This document shows positions 13,401 to 25,400 of a stretch of DNA of 64,000 nucleotides, piece after piece (the first letter of the stretch is position 1; each line of letters opens with the position of its first letter). Position numbers and translations under genes: made by a program. Source of the DNA: Hyposmocoma kahamanoa (lineage: Eukaryota; Arthropoda; Insecta; Lepidoptera; Cosmopterigidae); contig NW_020654229.1 in NCBI RefSeq assembly GCF_003589595.1, positions 3,192,980 to 3,256,979 on the forward strand, read 5' to 3'. The notes under the pieces are model-generated. The model was not told where the DNA came from and did not search any database. It worked only from the letters and a program-made list of their open reading frames with translations.

Positions 13401-16400
13401 ACAGCAAAACATCTAATTACAAAACAAACGGTTACATTTCTTCAGTAATGAAATATTAAATATGTAATTTTTCAATTTTCGTCCATTATAGCAAAGCTCA
13501 AATTAAACTGGTCGATTTGAAGTGAAACAATTGACGACACCCGTCAATTGTTTCGAATTCGGGCTGGCCAATCGGAGCGCAGTTGTCAGCGTAATGATAT
13601 GGCAGAATAGTTTTCAAACAAATTAAATGACATTTCGTCTCTATTTTTGGTTATATACTCGGCGGAAAAATTTAATATGAAATTTACCAAGAACTCTTCG
13701 GTGAAGGTAAATATCGTGAGATAAACTGCATGTCGTAAAAGGTTCACAACCAGAGATGGGCAAGCGCCCGGATTTTAACTCGGCGCTTTGTTAATGCCGT
13801 ATATAATAATTAAATCGGGTTAAAATCCAATGTCGCCCGAATGTGAAGGCAAAATCTATTTACAACCAAATATTTGTTAAGTCGAGCTTCGTTTAAATGT
13901 AATGATATTATTACAAAATGTTTATGCTTGCTTACATATTTTGCTTTTCTATTGAATCGATTCACTTGACAATCGTATTAAAATCGATCGATTAAATAAA
14001 TCGTTACATCATATACAATTGAATCGATCTTCACAAAAAATGAAGTGGAAGGCCACAGGATTGCAAGGTTTATTGTGTGAAGTTCACTCTTTTTCGTTTA
14101 AAAAATATTTTTTTATATCGAATTTCCTACAGTATACCGGCACGTTATGATGGCCGTTTTGACAGATTACAATAGTGAGGTCAAATCGCGTTTCATTATC
14201 GAAAAAAATGTAATCAAATGCGAGTCACATCTATAAGTTTTTAGATTTATAACTACTATAGGTTAATTTAGTCTTAGTTTATTAAGGTTAATGTAAGAGT
14301 AATGTTTAATTATTAATTGTAAAGAAGAGCGATGTTTCCTAACACAGGCCTTATCAAGCCTAAAAGGAAACATCAGCCCCTGAATTATGCCATGTACAGA
14401 GAAGTAATAAAATATTTTTATTTTTATTTTTATTTTTTATTTTTATTTTTATTGCAAGGGGTAGCGGATTAAAAAGTTTTAATAAAACGAAAATAAAAAT
14501 GTTTACTTAATATATCGTCAATTCGAATCTGCTTTGTTTTGCATTGAGCTTTGACGCGAGTTTGCCGGAGGTAGAAGTTGTGCTGGCCAGCAATAAAATA
14601 TATACGGGACGATCGTATTAGATTAATTTTTTTTTAAATTTCGAATTTCGAACAACAAATGCCGAGTTGTGTCGTAAAATTATACATTCCATAAATTTTC
14701 ACGTCCTTATTGACATAAATTAAACAGCAATTAGCTCCGTCAAACTTAGATGATGAGCGGACAACCGTCAAAACGGCCATCATAGCGTGCCGGTACAATA
14801 ATAAGTATGGATCCTATTTACTACGTGTTATTACACGTTTACGCCCACGATTTTGGACAGCAATGGGTTAAAACACGGCGCTTTGGGCAAACACCCGGTA
14901 TTGGTGACTGGGTTTTAACCCACTCTCCATCTTTATTCACAACCCTTGGAAAACGTGTATAGTCTCCAACCCGTGTTGGGCTTCGCTTGAGAGGAGACTC
15001 GTGCCCGGCAGTAGGATGTATAAGCGGGTTGGTGATGATGATCCGTCCATGCACATATACCAACTGCGCTGCTGTGTTTGTGTAAAGGCATTCTACTTGT
15101 TTTATTATTACATGGTAAAAGATAATAAGAAAAGAAAGAACTAACGATTCCAGCCGGTGTTCCGTGAAGGTCGTATTGTAGTAGTCGTTCTGAGTCGTGA
15201 GTTTTCTAGAAAGAAAGAAAGAAAGAAAGAGAGAAAGAAGATGTTATAAGCAATAATGATACTAATGTAGCCATAACCGGGTTAATCAGAATTTACCAAA
15301 TAAGTAAAATGTAAGTTTTGTAGAATATATTTCGATGTTTTCATAACTTTTATTTTGCATTACGTGGTTAAATTCCATAAAACTCTATTTTACTTTTTTG
15401 TTGACTTTATACAATAATGATTTTGAACCAAGCACACAGTGATGAGCAGAGCAAGCAAAACTTTATCGTGAACAAAGCATCCATTTTGACTTAAGAATTT
15501 CTTGATGTAAGAAAATGAATGCTTGTTTTGACTTAAGAGTAAGACAATGACTGATTGTTTTGACTTATGAATCATTTGACGTAAGAAAATTTGTGCTTGT
15601 TTTGGCTTAAGAATCTTTTGACGTAAGAAAATGAGTGCTTGTTTTGACTTAAGAATCTTTTGACGTAAGAAAATGGATGCTTGTTTTGACGTAAAATGTG
15701 AGTGCTTTAATCACGATAAAGTTCCTCTTGCTTGTTCTCGCTGCATGCTTAGTTCAAAATCATACTATTTTGAAATACTGCGTTATTGTATAAAAATAGT
15801 AATATACACAATTTGTATTCAAACAATCATTAATTATATGTTTCGCAAATAAATACCGTTTATACAGAATTTGTATTTGTTATTTACTTTATCAGTATTA
15901 TTGATTTTATTGTTAATATATGAATCTGTTATTCGCCGTGTTGTTAAGCGGTCGTGAGGTGAGAGAGCTCATCTAGTGGAAACTGTATAATGAAATTCTA
16001 GAAATGTGATATTGAAAAGAAAGAAATATAGAAAAAAAATTTGAAAGTAAGGCAGAAACACATAAACTGTATACTTAACTACATATATACATAGCTAAAT
16101 CTAAGTTATACGAGCTCTAAAATCCGTGGAGTCGCAGTAAGTAAAAAAAACTGTAGTAAATTATTTTCTATCAACGTATGTTTCTCGAAAAGTACAATTT
16201 GGGGCTATTCAAGGTTAGAGTGAATAGGCATTTTAAAGGCAAACGCGTTCTTTCGTCGGTTACATCGTCGCTTAACATCAGGTCAACTTAACATGCGGTC
16301 AAGCGCATGTCTATTATATATTAAAAAAAGTAGCTTCACTATCAAAAATCACTACTTGATTGATATGTTTATAAACAAAATATTAAAAAATATACAGTCA

Positions 16401-19400
16401 AGAGCACACCATGCTCAGTTTTGCGATCTACTCCGTATGCTGATCAGGTCATATTGAAGATATAATCATTATGATATCGACCCTCAAATACTTGGAAATG
16501 GGAAGCAGACCAAAATATTAATAAAACTGCGTGGACACTACGATGCACGCCATATATTACATACATACATTGTATTATATTATAGACATATTGTCTCTTA
16601 TCACATTAATGTTGGTGTGCGGTAGAAAGGGCGTAGCTCGTTGTTTAGTGTTCACTACCTAATTTCCATGGCAATTTTTATTATTTAAGTTTTCGATTTT
16701 TTTTATCGAGCAATGTTATTTAATATTTAAGTACCTACTGTATCATGAAATATTATAATAATAATTCTTTATTGCACAAAGAAAAGACACAAGTCACAAA
16801 GGACATATACAAAGGTGAGCTTATCTCTAGAAGAGATCTTCCAGCCAACCCTAGCCTAGGTGTAAAATGAAGTCTGCGGGACTAATTATTGTACAATAAA
16901 ATTAAAAATACAAATGTGTATATATGTATATATATGTATACTTAGAATAATAACGCATAGAATGATAGTTTCTTATCAAAAGAACTGTCACAAGTGAGGC
17001 AAAAATCAAATTCATGTAGGCTAGTTTTAGTAGTAGGTTAATTTTCGGTTTTAGTGAATATTTATATAAAAATACAAGTTGAAACGCGGTACTTCCTTGT
17101 GGAATGTGATGTTAGTATCTATTTTATGTTTGTCTGACGTATTTTTACACTCATTTACCGCACATTTCGTCATTTTTAGCTAAAATTCTTGAGCTATTCG
17201 CGGTGCAAGTCCGCCCGCTCGTGTAGGCCCTTTGGGCGCGCTTCAATTTGCCTCACTTAGCGTGTGCGGGCTAGGTTTCAATGCGTTATTATTCTAAGTA
17301 TGTATATATATGACAGACGTACACTACATGAACTTTATATACATAAATACATACATGAATACATAAGCATAATATATATTATAATTGAAACAAATTACTA
17401 GTATACATATATATATGTTACCGATTAGCTATCTAACGCGTTCGACAGGTAGTGCTCTTTTAATTTGTGTTTGAACGAGGCTTCCGATGGACTGTCACGA
17501 ATGAAAGCAGACAGTTTATTCCACATACGAGTTGCACTTACCGTGAAAGAGTTGTAGAAGAATTTCGAGATGAATTGGAGATATAATAGTGATCTAGTGT
17601 CACAGGTACGTTTTGGGCGGGAACTGGGGGATGAGGGAGAAAAACGGGAACACAGATAATAAGGAAGCTGGGGGTAATGCAGAATTTTGTAAAGGAGACA
17701 AAGAACGAGCATACCTCGGCGAAGTCGGATTGGTAGCCATTTCAATTTGGTCCGAAATTCAGAGACAAATGGTCATATTTACGTAAACCGAATATGAAAC
17801 GAATTTTGTATTATTTAATAATTACACGAAAATATATTTGAATATTTTAGGCGTGAAACATACAGAGAGCGGGTGCGAGTCGGGCGCGAGTCGGGCGCGA
17901 GTCGGGTCGGGACCGCGGCGGGTCTAATTCTGTGTATTTATATGGACGTCGATGGCGTTATAAATATAATAATAAAAATTGCCATGGAAATTAGGTAGTG
18001 AACACTAGTTCCAGAATTACTTGTTTCAGCTTGGATTTTGTATCGTTCTTGTCGCAAACGACATAGGGTCGTATTCTAGAACTCTACTCAATACTCAAGT
18101 CAGGACTTAGTATTGCAGTGAGCACTGAAAATCATACTCAAGTCCTTGCCATTAGGGTCGTATTTCCAGTGCTCGAAATCATACTCAAGTCTGCTCAAAT
18201 ACTGACTTGAGCATTGAGTAGAGTTCTGGAATACGACCCATAGAGCGGTATTGAAATCATTACTTACGTGTATTCCAATCTCGTTCACCTTCGTTGTCGT
18301 TGTGAAAAACGATATCGCTTGTGTGTCTTTTTTGTACGCCTTCACTGGTAGACTCCTCCTGGACGTCCAGTTCTCCGAACCGATCTTGAAGAGCTGAAAG
18401 AAACAGAAAATTAGTTCCACGAAATCCGCGGAGTATTTATTATTTTTTATTTTTTTATTTCAGGCCACATGGCCCATATAATATATACCTTAGGGACTAA
18501 CATACATACAATATGATAAAACACTATTTCTAACTAATCTAAACACGAATTGCACCCGGCGACGTGCGACGCAATCCGGTGTCGGGTAACCGGCCGCGTA
18601 ATCGCCGATATATGACACCCTTCGGCCAAAACTCTTCCTTCAGAAAAAGAAGAAGGTCGACAGATGTTCGATCGGCACTCTCGCCACAAGCGAATTAAAA
18701 TTCACGTTGTGGCGAGACTCGCTTTGAGCCTCATGTACTCCACTATCTCCTCAGATTTCGTGGCGTAATGTAGTCGCGACAGGTACATCAATGTCGTCGG
18801 TACGGCCGGACGCAGCAGGAAGTTCGGTCCTGTCGGTGCCACACAGGTTACGGCTGGTGGGCTTCCTCTTCCTCTTCACCACCGTTTGTGAAGCCGTCCT
18901 CGTTGCATTGATCCGTCTGCCTCTGTGGTTTTGCAACTTCAGAGACAGGTACACGGGGATCACTTTTGCTCTTATCCTATTGCCGCCTCTCGAGTCTCGA
19001 ATGATTAATATGAACTATTAAATAATATGGCCAAAAAACAGCCGTGGTAGTCTAATGGTTTGAACAACCGCCTCTCAAACAGAGGCCGTGGGTTCGAACC
19101 CGGTCTCGCACATCTGAATTTCTCGTAATTTAATTTGAAATTTACCATGAGCTTTTCGGTGAAGGAAAATATCGTGATGAAACTTGCACGGCGAAGGTTC
19201 ACAACCCAATCTAGTGACAAGACGAACACACTGTGTGCGTGCTGTTCATAACAGTTGCAGTGACGCACAGGGCTTTAAATCTCAAATTTAAAATTTATAT
19301 AACCCTCGGCGTCCTCAGGCTTTTGTCCTAAATGTTATTAAAAACGACACACCCTTTTACAATCCCATAACAAGAATGTGTCGCAAATAATGACCTTATT

Positions 19401-22400
19401 AAGAGGGAACATAGGAAAAATTCCTAATCTTCGATTTGATTTTAGAGGGATATATCCACTTTAAAGTTAAAAATAAAATGTTGTATGAGTAACTACACGA
19501 TATATTCAAGCATAGACACTAATCAGAAACATAAAACAATAATGTTTCCTCGATGGATAAAAATCACGAAATGACCTCTAATTTTCACATTTATTCCGAT
19601 TCATCTTCGAAATGCTACAGGTTATTAGGACAAAATTAGATAATTAATTATATTTATGCATGATCGAGAACTGTCACTACGGATTTTTTGAAATCCCTTT
19701 AGTTTTGGAGTTATTGCGCTAAAACGAATTTGGTACTTTTAATGCGCAAAATTCAACATCTCCTGTCGCATGTCACGCGAACTTCAGGCATATATTTGTC
19801 TCACAAATGTGGGCGGAGCCAACGTCAAAACTTTTTTGGCAAGCTCCCTCTTAAGGACAATAAACAATTAATTCTAAGTGTCTCGTGTTTAAAAAGTCCG
19901 TATCAGATATCCTCAAGTAGGCCAGTTACAATATAAAAATGAAAATTATGATAATTCCATTTTAACACTTTTTTCTTTCTTTTTTGTATTTTCTTTTATA
20001 TATTAGCATCAAAATAAATTTTGCAATTTATAATTAATTGACAGCAACTTTCCTAAATCTGAGAGGGGTTGGCATTCTGGTCCAAATCTAGTTTTAAATG
20101 TCGACTTTTGTTTTTAGATGTCGACTTTCGACTAATAAATAAAAAAAATCTGAGAGGCACTGCCACAGTGCCCGTCTCCCTGAGACATAGTTGACAAGTC
20201 CCATGTGCCTGTAAATTCACCAGCACCGTCATATGCTTCAAAACCGGAACGCAGTAATGCTCACATTACTGCTTGGCGGTAGAAATAATTAAGGTGGCAG
20301 TACTTCACAAGGAGCTCTACTACCTACTACTACAAGAGATATTAAAATATAATCTCAGTACAGAGTACTAAAAAAACCGACCTCAAAAGTAAGTGGAATT
20401 GCGTCTATTTGCTAAGTTTTATTGAAATATCCCCTAGTTCGCCACTATACAGGACTTGACACTGGAGATAATAAAAATCGGTTCTCACTACTCAAAGTAT
20501 ATTGAGAGAAAAACGCCTTGAATTGGAGAAATAGCAAAATCAACCATTAAAGTAATTGCTCCTAAATTAATGTTAGGCGCTATTTATGAAAACGAATCTT
20601 CATGCGTGAACAGCCACCCTTCGAGGTGGATGATTTTCTTCAAAATGAAATGGGACCACTATGGAAGTACCCCCTTTCCAACAAAAAAAGAATCATGAAA
20701 ATCGGTTCACAAATACCGGAGTTATCGCGTAACATACATACAAAAAAAAGAACATGCAGACGAATTGAGATCCTCCTCCTTTTTTGAAGTCGGTTAAAAA
20801 CGACATTACAGTCCATTGTGTGTCACTCGGATCGGTATATGCCAGGAAACTGTATAATTAAGGAAACTGTATAATCAAGTATAATTACGGATACCCAAAA
20901 ACACAATGACATCTCTATTACGATTTTTTGTTCAGATCCAAGGTCCATTGATGGATTTTTTGGAGAATAAACACGCCTGCATTTTGGTAGAGCCACATTA
21001 AGAATAAAATCTAACTTGGGACCTCTGCGTCACAGACCAGCATGGTAATTCGGCCACGGAGGCAGTTGATTTATGTACATTTTTGTATAATTCAAATATC
21101 TATAATAGATACAATCAGAAAGAGCTAAATAGGTCATTACTTTGGATTTTGGTTGTCCAAGTTGTATAATAAAGAATCTTTAGTATAAAGTTTTTGTTAC
21201 ACTGTTGTTTTAAACCTCGTGAATGGCCAGTTTTGAATACCAACCGGAAGCTTATTATCTTTTTAAATGATAGCGTTAGTTTTTGTCATAGCATAGACAA
21301 GTCTGTGGCACTTTACAGCGTGTTAACTTGGTTCGTCCATGAAAATACTGTCACCGTAACTATATCTGCTTCCAAGCATTAATTTGAGCATTACTGCTTT
21401 CCGGTTTTGAGTAGTGCTGGTGAAACTCTGTAGTTTCATATCTGTATATATTTATAGGAAATGTAAATATTAAACACTAAAAAATTAAGTATGATATCGA
21501 GTTCCTTGGTTTTGCGATTGTTACACATAAGAAATGAAACTATTTTTCCGGATTTAAATTGCGTATATTTGGTTTTTCAAACAAACCAACGTTTCGGACC
21601 CTTTACAGGCCGATTTAAATCCGAAAAAATAGTTTCATTTTGTAAATTAAGTATGAGTTAAAAATGTTAAATATGTAATAGCTATGGGAGAGCGGTGCCT
21701 CCTGACACAGGCTTAATAAGCTTTATAGGAGGTACCATCCACTATTAATATAAAGTTAATGGTATTAAAGAAAAAAAAAAGAAAAGTGGTATTAAAGAAA
21801 ATGGTAATATAAGAAAAAGTTTATTATATCTCTATTGTCCCCGTCAGAGTGCGGCGCTGCTCATCCCACCGGCTACACACCTCTAGGGCGTGCTGCGCGG
21901 TGTCATCCGCAGCGCCACACTTGTGGCACGACGGGGACGGTTCCTTCCCGCTACCTTGTGCAGGTAGTGACCGAAGCAGCCGTGTCCGGTCAGCACCTGC
22001 ACAAGGTGGTACGACAGTGGCCCGTGGGACCGGCTCACCCACTCTACGAGGACAGGATGGATCGCCCCTATGATACGAGCTCCATAGGGGGGATCCGCCA
22101 AGCCCTCTTTCCACCGGTCCCGCAACAAAGAGCGACCCCTAGAGTTTCTTGCTCATTCTTCTCAGGGGAATCTGCCTTACGAATGAGCGGTAGAGTTTAA
22201 CCATTGTGACGATTTCAAGTGTAATAATACTCACCTATGAAATAAAGATTATTTTGATTTGATTTTTGATATTACAAATCGCGCAGTTGAACGTGTCATT
22301 ATTTTTTATTCCCTCGAAATAAAAAGTTACGTGCACCACAGTCCACCGTCATATTCTAATTTCAAAAAGCTTTTCCACGCTAGCGTCCAAAAGACGCTTT

Positions 22401-25400
22401 TGCGCGCAGATTTTTAATGACAAAGCAAGCCATTCCAGGCTAGTGAGGTGAAAAGATTCTATTAATATCGGTGGCATTACCCCAAAGCAAAAATTTTGCT
22501 ATGATGTATGTCATTTAAATTCCACTTGGTAAAAGTCCTTCGGGTGTACCGCAATCAAAACATCCTACAGACATTCATAAATCACATTTACATTATGATT
22601 ACCAAGGTCAGTATAAGGAAAATTTCAATAGCAAACGCATTTAAAAGCATTACTTAACACGTTCGTCGCCGACTAGAATTTTCAAAAATAACATAGACTA
22701 ATATGACTGTTTTTGGTCTCATTTATACATACGTACATGTATATATGTTTTATCGCGATATTTTATTATTTGACTCTATATTGGGATTATTTTTAGTGCT
22801 GGGCATTTCAAGCCGGCGCGACCTGAACGCAATAATTGTTACGTTTAGGCCGCGGAGGTCACAATTCCGGGGAGAGTACGTAACACGTAATGTTCGATCG
22901 ATGTTTACCAAAAACTTACGTTCGTCTTTCAGTTGAGATTGACATTACACATTAAAAATAATGAATGATTGAATGAAATATTCTTTATTGCACATTAAAA
23001 TTACGAATGACAACACAAAACAGTAATTATCACAGAGTTAGATAATGTACAACAGGCGGCCTTATTGCTAAGTAGCAATTTCTTCCAGACAACCTTAGAA
23101 ATTTAAGATTTGGAATGGGCGGTGCAGCTAAAGAATATCATGCAATGAAAGCGTTTTAAATAAATACACTGCTCATCAATAAAGTAAATACATAATAAAA
23201 ATAAATACATGTACACTCCCGGACACATCATTCGAGCCACCTAGCATTTTTGTCGTAAATGGCTAGAACGCAGTGCTAATGAATTGCCTTCAATTCTGTT
23301 TAGTTTTTTGTTATTAATAATTCCTAATTTTATTTAAATAATGTAGTTTTCTTATTAAATTATTTGTAATTTTATTTTAATAATGTATATGTTTTTTTGT
23401 AAAGCAGGGACATAGTGCCCTCAGAATGTTGCAGTGCCCCTACGGGGTTATACATGTCAAGTACCATTAGCATAAGAACACCTGTTATATAACCATGTAA
23501 CTTGCAAATAAAGAATGTGAATGTGCAATTATAATGCAAATAAAACGAAGAAACAAAATTCCCCCCGGTTTTGCAAATCCAAATTCCCAACGAGAACTTA
23601 TGGAAAAGACGTTTAGTATACTAGTTTCAAAATTGCATACAAACATTGTTTAAGCTTAGGACACTTAATACTGAAAACGCGTGGTGGCTCGAATTATGTC
23701 CGGAAGTGTGTATTATTAGAACGTATACGTAAATATTTTGCTTAGTTTGTAAGTTATAAATGAAATATAAATAAAGTAGGTATGCCATCAAAAATCCTAA
23801 ATACCAAGTGGCAACAGAATTTCGTGAACGCGTGAACGAGCATCGCTAAGTTAGCTGTGTCGTGTGGGTCATTTTAAGGCCCCACGGCCCCAATAGGTAG
23901 GTGAGATGCCGGTCATTTTGACCCACCGCGGCGATGAACGTGTTAACGTTTACTTAGAACACATTACGTAATTACTGGAAATATTTGAAAAATAAAGGTC
24001 AACATGGTAATAACAAATACTTTAAATAACTTAAAAAAACTTGTGTGCAAGTAAAAAAAAAGCGCAACGCACTCATAGCCCCGCACTACGGGAAATCCCG
24101 GGTGCCAAGGACACACACATAGACATCCATAAATTACACTCAAACTCACGAGATAAATAAATGTAAGCCATACATATATTTCTCCCGGCTTGGGAATCGA
24201 ACCCAGGACCTGTGTGTACCAGACCAGCAAGGTAACCGTTCAGCTACTGAGGCAGTTAGATAAATACTTTTCATGTACCTATTTTTTATCAACTGGACTA
24301 AATGGAATACGCATATTAAACACGGTCTCCTTAAACACGGTTCTGGCAGAATACCAGCGTCGTGGGAAACCGTGGCATTTATATTGAGCCAGTGCTTTTC
24401 ACTGCCATTACTTCCAAAACTGTTTACTTTAAAATTTAATTAATACAGTGAATAGCGACATCTCCCGCCAGGACTGGTAGCTGTAAAGGTACTAACTGGG
24501 TGATAAATCTGTCATAGATTTCTCATAGATTTCATAATTTTTTATTGAATTGATATTCAATTATTTTTTGCGAAATTACTCCACTAGTTGGTTATAATTA
24601 TTAATACAAAGATCGAACATTCAGAAAAAACACTCAGAAAAAATTCCTTCGATCCGGTCGGATTCGAACCGACGTCTTCTTGCATACCATGCCAGACACT
24701 ATACCAACTAAGCCACGGAAGTTGAAAGACCAAGTACAAAGACACGACGCAAGCACATAGAAGAATTCGTGAGGTCAGTTGGTTCGTTCCGTGGCTTAGT
24801 TGGTATAGCGTCTGGCACGGTATGCAAGAAGACGTCGGTTCGAATCCGACCGGATCGAAGGAATTTTTTCTGAGTGTTTTTCTGAGTGTTCGATCTTTGT
24901 ATTAATAATTATAACAAACTAGTGGAGTAATTTCACAAAAAATAATTGAATATCAATTCAATAAAAATTTAACTGTTTACTTTAATTAGTTATTATATTA
25001 CTTTTATTTGGTTGTAAAAATTTGTTATTTTAAGTGGTTCAATATAATAATAATTATCGTGTTACTTTTAGTGGATCCTATGTAAATAAGTTGTCATGGA
25101 AGAGAATAAAGTTTTTATTTATCTATCTATATATTATACGATATACGTTATTTAAATAGCTTTAATTTCGTTATTAGTACGGGAAAATTTTTAATTCGAG
25201 CTGCGGTAAGTGTAGACCTTTAGTTCCCAAAGTGGTCCAGGTGGACACCCAGGGGTCTACGTTGGCGTGGCAAAAAATAATTTGGATATGGAATATGGTA
25301 GAAATGTAGCCGGGGTTCCGCCGGAACCAGCTAAATTTTGAAAGTGGTCTATAAGAAAAAAGTCTAGCAACATCTGGTATAGACTATTAATTTAAAAACC

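Larger units (their letters stand above)
12790..13765 (+). repeat. SINE-D copy split by a nested TIR element
   Basis: The two halves, 12790-12884 (AGAGGCCGTGGATTTAAATCC, a decayed tRNA B box) and 13662-13765 (GAAATTTACCAAGAACTCTT, TTCGGTGAAGGTAAATATCG), together match the intact SINE-D at 19040-19205. The 777 bases between them are the TIR element described next. Confidence 0.65.
16648..18005. mobile_element. 1.36-kb TIR element with 38-bp perfect ends
   Basis: GTGTTCACTACCTAATTTCC plus ATGGCAATTTTTATTATT at the left return exactly inverted at the right end (17968-18005). TA lies at both flanks, as expected for Tc1/mariner-type insertion. Inside is a 5'-truncated LINE, and inside that MITE H copy 2. 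No transposase was recognised. Confidence 0.8.

Noticed and set aside
14839..15063. 74-codon minus-strand open frame
   Set aside because: It covers repeat P and a CCCGGCAGTAGGATGTATAA LINE-end block. The frame has no family similarity.
18268..18393. Alternative open frame through gene A exon 2 ([20 protein letters not shown])
   Set aside because: It is open and looks protein-like, but only the other frame carries phase 1 from exon 1 to the diagnostic exon 5.
21835..22200. 121-codon plus-strand open frame
   Set aside because: It is the complement of the R1-type zinc-knuckle region on the minus strand. Its high G+C content makes all frames open.
24655..24862. Two apparent tRNA genes in opposite orientation
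   Set aside because: They have A- and B-box-like parts, but continue into long shared tails repeated elsewhere (34.7, 41.0, 60.6 kb), so they are SINEs. The cloverleaf was not convincing.
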